DNA of 64,000 nt from Ralstonia sp. A12 (GTDB lineage Bacteria > Pseudomonadota > Gammaproteobacteria > Burkholderiales > Burkholderiaceae): positions 372,001-436,000 of the forward strand of contig NZ_JSZO01000002.1 of NCBI RefSeq assembly GCF_000801955.1, written 5' to 3'. Under the pieces are notes generated by a model. It was given only the letters and a program-made list of their open reading frames with translations. It searched no databases and had not been told where the DNA came from. How positions within the stretch are numbered: the first letter of the stretch is position 1; every line of letters begins with the position of its first letter. This document shows positions 8,491-18,157 of this stretch, piece by piece. The position numbers and the translations under genes were made by a program.

Positions 8491-9156
8491 ATGACCGTCA
8501 GCTCCACCTCCAGCACAACCGGCACCACCGGTACCACGAGCACGAATACCGGCAACAACCTGGCACTGACCAACAGCACCGATCTGCAGAGCACGTTCAT
8601 GCAGCTCCTGGTGGCGCAGTTGCAGAACCAGGATCCGTTGAACCCGATGGACAACTCGCAGATGACTTCGCAGCTTGCCCAGATCAATACGGTCAACGGC
8701 ATCCAGCAGTTGAACACCACGATGTCCAGCATGCTCACGCAGAACGCGGCCACGCAGGCTTCGTCGATGATCGGCCGGACCGTGCAGGTGCCGACGACCA
8801 ACCTGACGCTGACGTCCGGCAAGGCCAACTTTGGCGTCTCGGTGCCCAACGGCGCCGACGACGTGGTCGTCACCATCAAGAACGCCGCCGGGGTTGCCGT
8901 GCGCACCGTTGACCTGGGCCAGATGACTGCCGGTTCCGGCAACTACACCTGGAACGGTCAGGACGACAAGGGCAACCAGCTGGCAGACGGCAACTACACG
9001 ATTAGTGTGGCGGCCACGCAAGGCGGCAAGATCGCCACGGCCAACGCGCTGGGCGTCGACAAGGTGGCCGGCGTGACTATCAACAACGGCACGATGCAAT
9101 TGGTGCTGGCATCCGGCGGGACGGCCAAGCTGTCTGACGTCGCTTCTATTCAGTAA
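8491..9156 (+). CDS. flgD: FlgD, hook cap / scaffold protein
   Basis: A 221-residue hook-capping protein. After a Thr/Ser-rich start comes the conserved FlgD helix (LQSTFMQLLVAQLQNQDPLNPMD, NSQMTSQLAQINTVNGI), followed by the FLG-Ig / tudor-like region with WNGQDDKGNQLADGNYT. It caps the growing hook so that FlgE subunits can polymerise, and is replaced by FlgK at completion. Gene order flgC-flgD-flgE is canonical. Confidence 0.93.
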   Translation: MTVSSTSSTTGTTGTTSTNTGNNLALTNSTDLQSTFMQLLVAQLQNQDPLNPMDNSQMTSQLAQINTVNGIQQLNTTMSSMLTQNAATQASSMIGRTVQVPTTNLTLTSGKANFGVSVPNGADDVVVTIKNAAGVAVRTVDLGQMTAGSGNYTWNGQDDKGNQLADGNYTISVAATQGGKIATANALGVDKVAGVTINNGTMQLVLASGGTAKLSDVASIQ

Positions 9157-9192
9157 CGGGGTCGAACCCGCTTTTATTCTCGGGAGAACACT

Positions 9193-10401
9193 ATGGGATT
9201 CCAGCAAGGCCTGAGCGGTCTCGACGCCGCCTCTTCCAACCTCGACGTGATCGGCAGCAACGTTGCCAACGCCAACACGGTCGGCTATAAGAAATCGACC
9301 GCCGAGTTCGGCGACGTGTACGCACGCTCGCTGGTGGGTGCTTCCGACAACCAAGTCGGCCAGGGCGTGAGCGTGACCAAGGTGTCGCAGTCGTTCACGC
9401 AAGGCAACGTGACCATTACCGGCAACCCGCTGGACATCGCCATCAACGGCACGGGCTTCTACCGCATGGTGGACCCGTCGAGCGGCCAGGTGTCGTACAC
9501 GCGTAACGGCCAGTTCCAGACCGACAAGAACGGCTACATCATCTCCGCCACCGGCCAGAACCTGACTGGCTACGGTGTGGATGCCACCGGCAAGGTCAAC
9601 ACCGCCGTGCTGACCAACCTGCAGATTCCGGTCAACGACCTGGCGCCGCTGGCCACCACCAACACCGCATTCGGCGTGAACCTGGATGCCGCTGCCACGG
9701 TGCCGACCACCACGCCGTTCTCGGCCACCAACTCGGCCACGTTCAACCACTCCGTTTCGGAGCAGGTGTACGACGGCACGGGCACGGCCCACATGCTGAC
9801 CAACTTCTACGTGCGCACCGCCGCAGGCTGGGATGTCTACTCGCAAGTGGACGGCAACAACCCGACCGGCGGCAATCCGGTGACGTCGCTCACGTTCAAC
9901 GGCAATGGCGCGCTGACCTCTGCGCCCAGCAAGGTTGCCGTGGCCTTTGGCGGTATGAGCATCGCCAGCATGGACTTCACCGGCACCACGCAGTACGGCG
10001 GCGGCTACAACGACACGGCCCCTGGCGTGACGCAAGACGGTTACGCCACTGGCCGCCTGGCCAGCTACTCGGTCGGCACCGACGGCACCGTGACCGCGCG
10101 CTACTCCAACGGCCGCACGTCTGTGCTGGGTCAGGTGGCCATGGCCAACTTCAAGGCACCGGAAGGCCTGCAGAACATCGGCGGCAACCAGTGGGTAGAA
10201 ACGTCCAACTCTGGCGCCCCGAACCTGGGTACGCCGGGCATGGGTTCGTTCGGCCTGCTGCAGTCGTCGGCGGTGGAGCAATCCAACGTCGATCTGTCGG
10301 CCGAGCTGGTGAACATGATCATCGCCCAGCGCTCGTACCAGGCCAACGCGCAGACCATCAAGACGCAGGACACCATCCTGCAGACCTTGGTGAGCATGTA
10401 A
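9193..10401 (+). CDS. flgE: FlgE, hook protein
   Basis: A 402-residue hook subunit that forms the universal joint. N-terminal MGFQQGLSGLDAASSNLDVI and GSNVANANTVGYKKS are the axial signature; the C-terminus (NVDLSAELVNMIIAQRSYQANAQTIKTQDTILQTL) is the pairing helix. The surface-exposed middle is Thr/Gly/Asn-rich. Its length is normal. A ribosome site CGGGAG precedes the ATG. Confidence 0.95.
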   Translation: MGFQQGLSGLDAASSNLDVIGSNVANANTVGYKKSTAEFGDVYARSLVGASDNQVGQGVSVTKVSQSFTQGNVTITGNPLDIAINGTGFYRMVDPSSGQVSYTRNGQFQTDKNGYIISATGQNLTGYGVDATGKVNTAVLTNLQIPVNDLAPLATTNTAFGVNLDAAATVPTTTPFSATNSATFNHSVSEQVYDGTGTAHMLTNFYVRTAAGWDVYSQVDGNNPTGGNPVTSLTFNGNGALTSAPSKVAVAFGGMSIASMDFTGTTQYGGGYNDTAPGVTQDGYATGRLASYSVGTDGTVTARYSNGRTSVLGQVAMANFKAPEGLQNIGGNQWVETSNSGAPNLGTPGMGSFGLLQSSAVEQSNVDLSAELVNMIIAQRSYQANAQTIKTQDTILQTLVSM

Positions 10402-10442
10402 TCGCCATCGTCATAGCCTGACCGCACACCAAGGACATTCGC

Positions 10443-11180
10443 ATGGACCGCTCGATCTACGTGTCGATGACTGGCGTGAAGCACCTGTTCGACCAACAGG
10501 CTGCCAGCGCCAACAACCTCGCCAACGCCAGCACTACCGGCTTCAAGGCGCAGATCGACGCGTTCCATACGGTGGGCGTGCAAGGTGATGGCTCGCCCAC
10601 GCGTAGCTATGTGATGGCTTCGGCCATCGGCACGGACGTGACGCCGGGCCCGATCGAGACCACCGGCCGCAGTCTGGACGTGGCAGTCGACGGGCAGGGG
10701 TACTTCGCGGTGCAAGCCGCGGATGGCACCGAGGCCTATACCCGTGCAGGTACGTTTCAACTGAGTGCCGACGGCACCATCGTCACCCTGGCTGGCCAGC
10801 CGGTGATGGGCGATGGTGGCCCGATCACGCTGCCGCCCAACACGACGGTGCAGTTTGCCAAGGACGGCACGGTCAATGCCATCAGCGCGGATAACGTGAC
10901 GCCGCCGGTGTCACTGGGCCGCCTGAAGCTGGTCAGCATTGATCCGTCAAACCTGAACCGTGGCGCTGACGGTCTGTTCCGCCAGCGTGATGGGCAAGAC
11001 GCCGACACGAACGAGAACGTGCGCATCACGCCCGGCGCGCTGGAAGGCAGCAACGTCAACCTGACCGACTCGCTGGTCAGCATGATTGAGATTTCTCGCC
11101 AGCTTGAGATGCAGATGAAATCGCTGCAGACGAGCGACACGAACGCCCAGTCGGCCAATGAATTGCTGCGCCACGCTTAA
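10443..11180 (+). CDS. flgF: FlgF, proximal rod protein
   Basis: A 245-residue rod subunit. It starts MDRSIYVSMTGVKHLFDQQA with NNLANASTTGFKAQ, and has the TAGTFQLSADG-like core and the axial C-terminal helix LVSMIEISRQLEMQMKSLQ. It is distinguished from FlgG by the MDRxIYxxMTG start and by its length. Canonical position between flgE and flgG, with short spacers on either side. Confidence 0.93.
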   Translation: MDRSIYVSMTGVKHLFDQQAASANNLANASTTGFKAQIDAFHTVGVQGDGSPTRSYVMASAIGTDVTPGPIETTGRSLDVAVDGQGYFAVQAADGTEAYTRAGTFQLSADGTIVTLAGQPVMGDGGPITLPPNTTVQFAKDGTVNAISADNVTPPVSLGRLKLVSIDPSNLNRGADGLFRQRDGQDADTNENVRITPGALEGSNVNLTDSLVSMIEISRQLEMQMKSLQTSDTNAQSANELLRHA

Positions 11181-11220
11181 AGCGCCTGGCGCATGAATTG
11201 AATCAACCAAGGACTCGAAC

Positions 11221-12003
11221 ATGATTCGCTCCCTGTGGATTTCCAAGACCGGGATGGACGCCCAGCAATCGCAGCTGGATGTCATCTCGAACAACCTGGC
11301 GAACGTCAACACGACGGGCTTCAAGCGCTCGCGCGCCGTGTTCGAAGACTTGCTGTACCAAAACGTGCGTGAGCCGGGTGCGCAATCGTCGCAACAGACC
11401 ACGCTGCCTTCGGGCATGCAGATCGGTACCGGTACGCGCATCGTTGCCACCGAGCGTCTGCACACGCAGGGCAACCTGTCACAGACCGGCAACTCGACCG
11501 ACGTGGCCATCAATGGCAACGGCTTCTTCCAGGTGCAGATGCCGGACGGCACGCTGGCCTACACGCGTGACGGCAGCTTCCAGGTCAACGCGCAGGGCCA
11601 ACTGGTGACCTCCAGCGGCTACCCGATCCAGCCGGCCATCACCATTCCGCAGAACGCCACGAGCCTGACGGTCGGTAAGGACGGTGTCGTGACCGTCACC
11701 ACGCCGGGCTCGGTCAACAGCACGCAGGTGGGCACGTTCCAGCTGGCCAACTTCATCAACCCGGCCGGCCTGCGCAGCATGGGCGAGAACCTGTACGCCG
11801 AAACCGAAGCCGCCGGCACGGCCAACCTGGCCAACCCGGGCTCCAACGGCACGGGCGTGCTCAACCAGAACTACGTGGAAACGTCCAACGTGAACGTGGT
11901 GGAAGAGATGGTCAACATGATCCAGACGCAGCGCGCGTACGAGATCAACAGCAAGTCGGTGCAGACCTCCGACCAGATGCTGGAGAAGCTGTCGCAGCTC
12001 TAA
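11221..12003 (+). CDS. flgG: FlgG, distal rod protein
   Basis: A 260-residue distal rod protein, the drive shaft through the P and L rings. Signature start [20 protein letters not shown] and [19 protein letters not shown]; the core has [16 protein letters not shown]; the C-terminus is [20 protein letters not shown]. Length is as usual for the family. The gene sits 40 nt after flgF with AAGGAC in front of the ATG. Confidence 0.95.
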   Translation: MIRSLWISKTGMDAQQSQLDVISNNLANVNTTGFKRSRAVFEDLLYQNVREPGAQSSQQTTLPSGMQIGTGTRIVATERLHTQGNLSQTGNSTDVAINGNGFFQVQMPDGTLAYTRDGSFQVNAQGQLVTSSGYPIQPAITIPQNATSLTVGKDGVVTVTTPGSVNSTQVGTFQLANFINPAGLRSMGENLYAETEAAGTANLANPGSNGTGVLNQNYVETSNVNVVEEMVNMIQTQRAYEINSKSVQTSDQMLEKLSQL

Positions 12004-12036
12004 GCTGGGCAGCGCAGTCTTTAAGGACGTTTTGCG

Positions 12037-12780
12037 ATGCAAACCCCCCCGGTCTACTCGCTCCAGAATGTGCAACGCAGCGGCCGCGCTGTGCGCATCA
12101 TTCGATTGGCCGTGCTTGGCACGGCAGCTCTGCTCGCTACGGCGTGCGGCTTCCTGCCGCCGCCGGCCCCGATCGTGCAGGGTCCGACCACGGCGCGCCC
12201 GCCCATGCCTGTCATGGCGCCGCGTCAGAATGGGGCGATCTACCAAGAGGTTGCATCGGGCAGCGGTGGTTTTCGCGGCATGTTCGAAGACCGCCGCGCA
12301 CACATGGTGGGCGACACCATCACCATCGTGATTACCGAGAACACCGCAGCCAGCAAGCAGACCTCCGGCAGCGTGGACCGCAGCGGCAGCAAGACCACGT
12401 CGGTGCCCACCTTTGCCGGCATGAACCCGGGCGTGCTGTCGCTGCTGGGCATCTCTGCCAGCGACGCCAACAAGTTCGACAGCAAGGGCGCCAACGGCGC
12501 ACAGAACAACTTCACTGCAACCATTACTGTGACGGTGGTGGAAGTGCTCTCCAACGGCAACTTGGTGGTGAGCGGCGAGAAGCAGACGGCGATTGGACAA
12601 GGCTCCGAGTCGGTCAAATTCTCGGGTGTGGTCAACCCGACCACCGTCAACAACCAGAACACCGTGCTGTCCACCCAGGTGGCGGATGCACGCATGGAAT
12701 ATCGCGGCACCGGCTATGTGGCCGAAGCCCAGCAGATGGGCTGGCTGTCGCGCTTCTTCCTGACCGTGTCACCGTTCTAA
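12037..12780 (+). CDS. flgH: FlgH, L-ring lipoprotein
   Basis: A 247-residue outer-membrane L-ring subunit. Residues 20-38 are hydrophobic and end in ALLATACGF, a lipobox with the cysteine to be acylated. The mature part shows the FlgH motif [21 protein letters not shown] and the C-terminal pattern [19 protein letters not shown]. The N-terminus is somewhat long before the lipobox. It forms the bushing in the outer membrane around the rod made by FlgG. Confidence 0.93.
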   Translation: MQTPPVYSLQNVQRSGRAVRIIRLAVLGTAALLATACGFLPPPAPIVQGPTTARPPMPVMAPRQNGAIYQEVASGSGGFRGMFEDRRAHMVGDTITIVITENTAASKQTSGSVDRSGSKTTSVPTFAGMNPGVLSLLGISASDANKFDSKGANGAQNNFTATITVTVVEVLSNGNLVVSGEKQTAIGQGSESVKFSGVVNPTTVNNQNTVLSTQVADARMEYRGTGYVAEAQQMGWLSRFFLTVSPF

Positions 12781-12790
12781 GGAAGCGGCC

Positions 12791-13909
12791 ATGACTTTGC
12801 ATCGCATCATTGGCGCAGCCCTGGTGGCACTGAGCGCGATTACCGGGTTTGCTCCCACCGCGGCACACGCCGATCGCATCAAGGATCTGACCAGCGTTGC
12901 CGGCGTGCGTGAGAACGCGCTGATCGGCTACGGCCTGGTTGTTGGCCTGGACGGCAGCGGTGACCAGACCACGCAGACGCCGTTCACGATCCAGAGCTTC
13001 AACAACATGCTGACGCAGTTCGGCATCAACGTGCCGGCCGGCGCCAGCATCCAGCTCAAGAACACCGCCGCCGTGGTGGTGACGGCCTCGCTGCCCGCTT
13101 TTGTGCGGCCGGGGCAGACCATCGACGTGACGGTCTCCTCCATTGGTAATGCCAAGAGCCTGCGCGGCGGCACGCTGCTGCTCACGCCGCTCAAGGGCGT
13201 GGATGGCCAGCTCTATGCCCTGGCGCAGGGCAACGTGGTGATTGGCGGCGCGGGTGCGTCGGCCAATGGCAGCAAGGTGCAGATCAACCAGCTGGGCGCG
13301 GGCCGCATCGCCAACGGGGCGACGGTGGAGCGCGCGGTGCAGGCCACGGTGGGCGAAGCCGGCAACATCCAGCTCGACACCGGCTCGACCGATTTCGGCA
13401 CGGTGCAGAACATCGTCAACGCCATCAACAAGCAGTTCGGCACCGACACCGCCCAGGCCGCCGATGGCCGCACGATCAACGTGCGTGCACCGGCGCTGGC
13501 GGCGGACCGCGTCGGGTTTCTCGCCAAGCTGCAGAACATTGACGTGACGCCGGCCCTGGCCGCCGCGCGTGTGGTGATCAACGCCCGCACGGGTTCGGTG
13601 GTGATGAACCAGCTCGTCAAGCTTGAGCCCTGCGCGGTGGCGCACGGCAGCCTGTCGGTCACCATCAGCACCGAGCCGGTGGTGAGCCAGCCGGCACCGT
13701 TCTCGCAAGGCCAGACGGTGGCGGCCGCGCGCTCGAACATCGAGGTCAAGCAGGCAGGTGGCAGCCTGATCAACGTGAAGGGCGGCACCAACCTGGCAGA
13801 TGTGGTCAAGGCCATCAATGCGATCGGCGCCAACCCGCAAGACCTGATTTCGATCCTGCAGGCGATGAAGGCGGCCAACGCGCTGCGCGCCGAGTTGGAA
13901 ATCATCTAA
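12791..13909 (+). CDS. flgI: FlgI, P-ring protein
   Basis: A 372-residue periplasmic ring protein. A signal peptide ([17 protein letters not shown]) is followed by the strongly conserved [20 protein letters not shown] and [13 protein letters not shown]. The C-terminus has [20 protein letters not shown], typical of the family. It assembles around the rod in the peptidoglycan layer with help from FlgA. AAGG precedes the ATG, and the gene follows flgH by 10 nt. Confidence 0.95.
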   Translation: MTLHRIIGAALVALSAITGFAPTAAHADRIKDLTSVAGVRENALIGYGLVVGLDGSGDQTTQTPFTIQSFNNMLTQFGINVPAGASIQLKNTAAVVVTASLPAFVRPGQTIDVTVSSIGNAKSLRGGTLLLTPLKGVDGQLYALAQGNVVIGGAGASANGSKVQINQLGAGRIANGATVERAVQATVGEAGNIQLDTGSTDFGTVQNIVNAINKQFGTDTAQAADGRTINVRAPALAADRVGFLAKLQNIDVTPALAAARVVINARTGSVVMNQLVKLEPCAVAHGSLSVTISTEPVVSQPAPFSQGQTVAAARSNIEVKQAGGSLINVKGGTNLADVVKAINAIGANPQDLISILQAMKAANALRAELEII

Positions 13910-13925
13910 AGCACGGGCCGACGCG

Positions 13926-15008
13926 ATGAACCCGACCGACCTCACCAGCCGCCTGGCGCTCGACTCCACAGGATTCGAGTCACTCAAGCAGGCCGCGCGC
14001 ACCGACCCGACCAGCGCCGCCAAGACCGTCGCCAAGCAGTTCGACGCGATCTTCGTGAACATGATGCTCAAGCAGATGCGCGATGCATCGCCGCAGAACG
14101 GGCCGTTCGATTCGTCGTCGACCAAGATGTATACGTCGATGCTCGACCAGCAGCTCTCGCAGACGATGGCGTCACGCGGGGTGGGCGTGGCGGACCAGTT
14201 GCTCAAGCAGATGCTGCGCCAGGCCAACCACGTGAACCCCGATGCTGGAGGCCCGGTGAACACCGCGCTGTCCAGCACGACGGCAACGAATACCGCTTTG
14301 CCCGGCGCCGCGGGCTCCACGTCCGACGCCGCCCGCGCCATCGCCCGTTCGTCGCTCAACAGCATGGCCGCGGCGGTTGCCCCCGGCACGGAAGATGACG
14401 GCTCGGGCATCAGCACCGTGCCGCGCCCGGGTCTGGAAGAACGTGTGCAGCGTGCCCTGGCTGCCTTGCGCAAGCAGGCCGACGCTGGGCAGTCCACCAG
14501 TGCGCCGCCGGATGTGGATCTGTCGACCGTGGCTTCCGAGCCCCGTGGCGAGCGCATGGCCAGCTTCTACAACAAGCTGATCGGCCACGCCTCGCAGGCT
14601 GCGCAGGAAACGGGCATTCCTGCCAACTTCATGATCGGCCACGCCGCGCTGGAGTCCGGCTGGGGCCGCCGCGAAATCAAGGCCAAAGACGGCACCAACA
14701 CGCACAACCTGTTCGGCATCAAGGCCGGCGGCTCGTGGACGGGCAAGACCGCAACGGTGACCACCACCGAATACGTGGGCGGTGTCGCCCACAAGGTCCA
14801 GGAGAAGTTCCGCGCCTACGGCTCGTACGCCGAAGCGTTCAAGGACTACGCCAACCTGCTGGCCAACAACCCGCGCTACAGCAACGTTGTGGCGGCCGGC
14901 AACGGGAACGATGCGGCCTCGTTTGCCAAGGGCCTGCAACGTGCTGGTTACGCCACAGACCCAAACTACGCCAACAAGATCATGGCGGTGCTCAAACAGA
15001 TCGTTTGA
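13926..15008 (+). CDS. flgJ: FlgJ, rod cap and peptidoglycan hydrolase
   Basis: A 360-residue two-domain protein. Residues 1-105 are the rod-scaffold part (KQFDAIFVNMMLKQMRDASP, STKMYTSMLDQQLSQ). A long Ala/Ser/Thr linker follows. Residues about 215-355 are a glucosaminidase-type hydrolase with the catalytic Glu in HAALESGWGRREI (near residue 243), plus NLFGIKAGGSWTGK and KFRAYGSYAEAFKDYANLL. It opens the cell wall for the rod. Fusion of both activities in one protein is usual in beta- and gammaproteobacteria. It is the last gene of the operon, followed by a strong terminator. Confidence 0.93.
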   Translation: MNPTDLTSRLALDSTGFESLKQAARTDPTSAAKTVAKQFDAIFVNMMLKQMRDASPQNGPFDSSSTKMYTSMLDQQLSQTMASRGVGVADQLLKQMLRQANHVNPDAGGPVNTALSSTTATNTALPGAAGSTSDAARAIARSSLNSMAAAVAPGTEDDGSGISTVPRPGLEERVQRALAALRKQADAGQSTSAPPDVDLSTVASEPRGERMASFYNKLIGHASQAAQETGIPANFMIGHAALESGWGRREIKAKDGTNTHNLFGIKAGGSWTGKTATVTTTEYVGGVAHKVQEKFRAYGSYAEAFKDYANLLANNPRYSNVVAAGNGNDAASFAKGLQRAGYATDPNYANKIMAVLKQIV

Positions 15009-15037
15009 CGTTCGCTATCAGTAAGAAAAATCAATAG

Positions 15038-15082
15038 CATCGGCCGGCTCAAGTTTGATCAGAGCCGGCCGATGTTGTTTGT
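15038..15082 (+). terminator. Intrinsic terminator after flgJ
   Basis: A perfect 13-bp stem (15038-15050 with 15062-15074), an 11-nt loop and TTGTTTG. It ends the flgB-J transcript. The loop and right arm also contain the elements of the next promoter. Confidence 0.8.
15049..15075 (+). promoter_or_regulatory. Sigma-28 promoter of flgKL, inside the terminator
   Basis: TCAAGTTT (15049-15056), an 11-nt spacer and GCCGATGT (15068-15075), against the consensus TAAAGTTT-N11-GCCGATAA: 7 of 8 and 6 of 8 with exact spacing. The elements lie in the loop and right arm of the flgJ terminator hairpin. The predicted start near 15082 leaves about 45 nt to flgK. Confidence 0.65.
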
Positions 15083-15126
15083 AGGGTCCATCCTGGCGGC
15101 GCTGTGCCGCCTGCACCGAGACAACT

Positions 15127-17064
15127 ATGAGCAGCTCCCTTCTGAATATTGGTGCGACCGGCCTGCAGGTCGCCAATATCAACCTACAGGTGACTGGCAA
15201 CAACATCGCCAACGCCAATACGCCCGGCTATTCCCGCCAGGAAGCCGTGCAGACGGAGAACATTCCGCTGTACGCCGGCGTCGGCTATCTGGGGCAGGGT
15301 GCCAACGTGACCACCGTCAAGCGTATCTACGACCAGTTCCTGACGGCCCAGGTGCAGAACGGCCAGGCCGCTACCAGTTCCGCTGACCAGCTCAACAGCC
15401 TGGTTTCCGGCCTGAGCCAGTACATGTCGGACAGCAACAGCGGCCTGAGCTCGGCGCTGACCAGTTTCTTCAACTCCGCAGACAGCCTGACGTCCAACCC
15501 GTCGAGCACCACCGCGCGCCAGGTGTTCCTGAACGCCGCGGCCGGTCTGCAGAGCCGTTTCAATTCGATTGCCGGGCAGTTGAACTCGCTCTCCGGCCAG
15601 GTCAACACGCAGGTACAAACGCAGATCAGCTCCGTTAACAGCGTGGCGCAGCAGATTGCCGGCCTGAACGACCAGATCACCAAGGCAGAAGCCTCTACCG
15701 GCCAGCCTGCCAATGACTTGCGTGACCAGCGCGACCAGCTCGTGCAGACGCTCAACAAGTCGATCAAGGCCAGCGTGGTGCAGACCAGCGACGGCCAGTA
15801 CAACGTCTACGTGGGCAATGGTCAGGCGCTGGTGCAGGGCAACCAGAGCTACCAGCTGACAGCCGTGCCGTCGCAGTACGACCCGACGCAGCTGTCGGTG
15901 GGCTACAAGAGTTCGGCCGGTACCGTCACCATTGACGATAGCCAACTGGGCGGCGGCGCCCTGGGCGGGCTGATGGATTTCCGCCGCAACACGCTCATCC
16001 CGGCGCAGAACAGCCTGGGCAAACTGGCAGCGGCCGTGTCGGCCGACGTGAACGCGCAGAACAGCCTGGGGATGGACGCCAACGGCAAGATGGGGACGAA
16101 CCTCTTCTCCGTGGCCGGCCCCACCGTTGCTGCCAGCAGCAACAACACCGGCAGCGCCACGGTCACGGCCAGCATCACCAACGCCAACGCGGGCCAGGGT
16201 TACGACTACCAGATCAAGTACCAGGGCGGCGCCTACACCGTCTCGCACTACCCGGACGGCTCCGCCTCCGTAACGGTGACGAGTTGGCCGACCACCATTG
16301 ACGGCATCACGATGAACGTGTCGGGCTCGATGGCCAGCGGGGATTCGTTCCTGGTGCGCCCGACCGCCAACGCCGCATCGAGCATGCAGACGCTCACCAC
16401 CGACTATCACAACGTGGCCGCCGCCACGCCGGTGGTGCTCAACCAGGGCAGCAACAACACGGGCAGCGCCACGGTGTCGTCCATTGGCGTGGACAGCACG
16501 TACGCCGGTTCGCCGCTCACGTCGCCGGTCAACCTGACGTACAGCTCGGCCGTGGGCGGCTCGCTCTCGGGCTTCCCGGGCAGCGTGACGGTTAACGTGA
16601 ACGGCACCAACACCACATACACAGGTGGTACGGCGCCGTACACGCAGGGCGCGACGTACTCGTTCAACGGCGTGCAACTGACGCTCTCGGGCACGCCGGC
16701 CAACAACGACACGTTCGCCATCTCGGCCAACACCGCCAACAGCACCGACGGCGGCAATGCCAGCGCGCTGGCCAAGCTGCGCAATGCCACGCTGCTCGAT
16801 GGCGGCACCACCTCGATCGGCTCGTCGTGGAACAACCTCGTCACCCAGGTGGGTGTGCAGGCCAATACGGCCAGCAGCAACCTGACGTCGCAGAAGGCGC
16901 TGCTGGCAAGCTCCACGCAGCAGCAGCAATCGGTGTCGGGCGTGAGCCTGGATGACGAAGCGATGAACCTGATGAAGTACCAGCAGGCCTACCAGGCATC
17001 GGCCAAGGTGATGCAGACGGCGAATACGCTGTTCGATTCGCTGCTGTCGATTGCAGGCAGCTAA
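15127..17064 (+). CDS. flgK: FlgK, hook-filament junction protein 1
   Basis: A 645-residue junction protein. N-terminal SSLLNIGATGLQVANINLQ and NNIANANTPGYSRQ are the axial signature; the C-terminus is LDDEAMNLMKYQQAYQASAKV followed by MQTANTLFDSLLSI. The large middle region (residues about 330-580) is rich in Thr, Asn, Gly and Ser and is presumably surface-exposed. The family ranges from about 540 residues upward, so this is a long member. The chaperone is FlgN, encoded at 5083. It is transcribed with flgL from the sigma-28-type promoter overlapping the upstream terminator. Confidence 0.95.
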   Translation: MSSSLLNIGATGLQVANINLQVTGNNIANANTPGYSRQEAVQTENIPLYAGVGYLGQGANVTTVKRIYDQFLTAQVQNGQAATSSADQLNSLVSGLSQYMSDSNSGLSSALTSFFNSADSLTSNPSSTTARQVFLNAAAGLQSRFNSIAGQLNSLSGQVNTQVQTQISSVNSVAQQIAGLNDQITKAEASTGQPANDLRDQRDQLVQTLNKSIKASVVQTSDGQYNVYVGNGQALVQGNQSYQLTAVPSQYDPTQLSVGYKSSAGTVTIDDSQLGGGALGGLMDFRRNTLIPAQNSLGKLAAAVSADVNAQNSLGMDANGKMGTNLFSVAGPTVAASSNNTGSATVTASITNANAGQGYDYQIKYQGGAYTVSHYPDGSASVTVTSWPTTIDGITMNVSGSMASGDSFLVRPTANAASSMQTLTTDYHNVAAATPVVLNQGSNNTGSATVSSIGVDSTYAGSPLTSPVNLTYSSAVGGSLSGFPGSVTVNVNGTNTTYTGGTAPYTQGATYSFNGVQLTLSGTPANNDTFAISANTANSTDGGNASALAKLRNATLLDGGTTSIGSSWNNLVTQVGVQANTASSNLTSQKALLASSTQQQQSVSGVSLDDEAMNLMKYQQAYQASAKVMQTANTLFDSLLSIAGS

Positions 17065-17130
17065 CGCAACCGATTGAAGAATCGCGCCAACGTGCCGATA
17101 ACGTCCTAAAGCCCTTCGTCCGGACCGATC

Positions 17131-18090
17131 ATGCGAGTCAGTACCGCCCAATTCTTTGCCGCGTCTTCTGCTTCGATGCAGAACACGCAGTCGAACCTGC
17201 TCACGCTGCAGCAGCAGATTGCCAGCGGTATTGCGCTCACCAGCGCCGGTGACAACCCGAGCGCGTTTGGGCAGATGACGCAACTGCAGCAAACGCAAGA
17301 CGCGAACGACCAATACCAGGTCAACCGCGACGCCACCGATGCGCGCCTGACCAACGTGTCTTCGGCGCTCACCAACCTGGTGACCACGCTGCAACAGGGC
17401 AAGCAGTCGCTGGTGTCGGCCAACACCACGCTGATGACGGATTCGCAGCGCATTGGCGTGCTGGCGCAGGTCAAGCAGCAGTATCAGCAACTGTTGTCGA
17501 CGGCCAACCAGCGTGACGCCTCGGGTGTGGCCCTGTTTGGCGGTGCCAACGGTACGACCGACCCGTTCGTCAGCACGAGCGGCAGCGTGCAGTATGTCGG
17601 CAGCGGTCAGCCGCCCACGGTGCAGGTCTCGCAAAATGTATCGATGCCGAATTCGGTGTCGGGTGACTCGGTGTTCGTGCGCATTGCCAATACCGACCCG
17701 TCAAACCCGAGCGCCAACCAGAGCATTTTCAAGACGTACGAAAACCTGATTACGGCGCTGTCCACCCCGATCAATCCGGCCACGCAGGCTACTGACGTTG
17801 CCAACCTGCAGAAGGCCGTGCAAACGGCGCAGGGCAACCTGGACAATGCCTACCAAGTCGCCCTGCAGGCGCAGGTGACGGTGGGCACGCAGCAGGCGCA
17901 GATCACCACGCTCAACAGCAGCGGTTCGAACTACGGCGAGCAGTTGAAGGAGCAGATCTCCAAGCTGCAGTCGGTGGACTACACCACGGCCATTTCGCAG
18001 TTTGCCCAGCAGCAGGTGTCGCTGCAGGCCGCGCAGAAAACCTTCACGGCCATGCAGGGCATGTCGCTGTTCCAGTACTTCAATCCTTGA
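17131..18090 (+). CDS. flgL: FlgL, hook-filament junction protein 3
   Basis: A 319-residue flagellin-like adaptor between FlgK and the filament. It starts MRVSTAQFFAASSASMQNTQ, with LLTLQQQIASGIALTSAGDN and PSAFGQMTQLQQ, the FlgL counterpart of the flagellin D0/D1 helices. The C-terminus (LQAAQKTFTAMQGMSLFQYFNP) is the typical FlgL end. It follows flgK by 66 nt. Confidence 0.94.
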   Translation: MRVSTAQFFAASSASMQNTQSNLLTLQQQIASGIALTSAGDNPSAFGQMTQLQQTQDANDQYQVNRDATDARLTNVSSALTNLVTTLQQGKQSLVSANTTLMTDSQRIGVLAQVKQQYQQLLSTANQRDASGVALFGGANGTTDPFVSTSGSVQYVGSGQPPTVQVSQNVSMPNSVSGDSVFVRIANTDPSNPSANQSIFKTYENLITALSTPINPATQATDVANLQKAVQTAQGNLDNAYQVALQAQVTVGTQQAQITTLNSSGSNYGEQLKEQISKLQSVDYTTAISQFAQQQVSLQAAQKTFTAMQGMSLFQYFNP

Positions 18091-18157
18091 TCGGCTGACC
18101 AGGGGCGGTCAGGGGGCGCGGCGTATCATGTCGGCTCGCCTACCGTCAGGACTGGTC

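Noticed and set aside
8344-10281. Very long leftward open frame opposite flgC, flgD and flgE
   Set aside because: It is the antisense of well-supported flagellar genes in GC-rich DNA, with His/Arg/Val-rich translation typical of shadow frames.
15184-17634. 816-codon leftward frame opposite flgK and flgL
   Set aside because: Antisense shadow of two clear axial genes; no motifs and biased composition.
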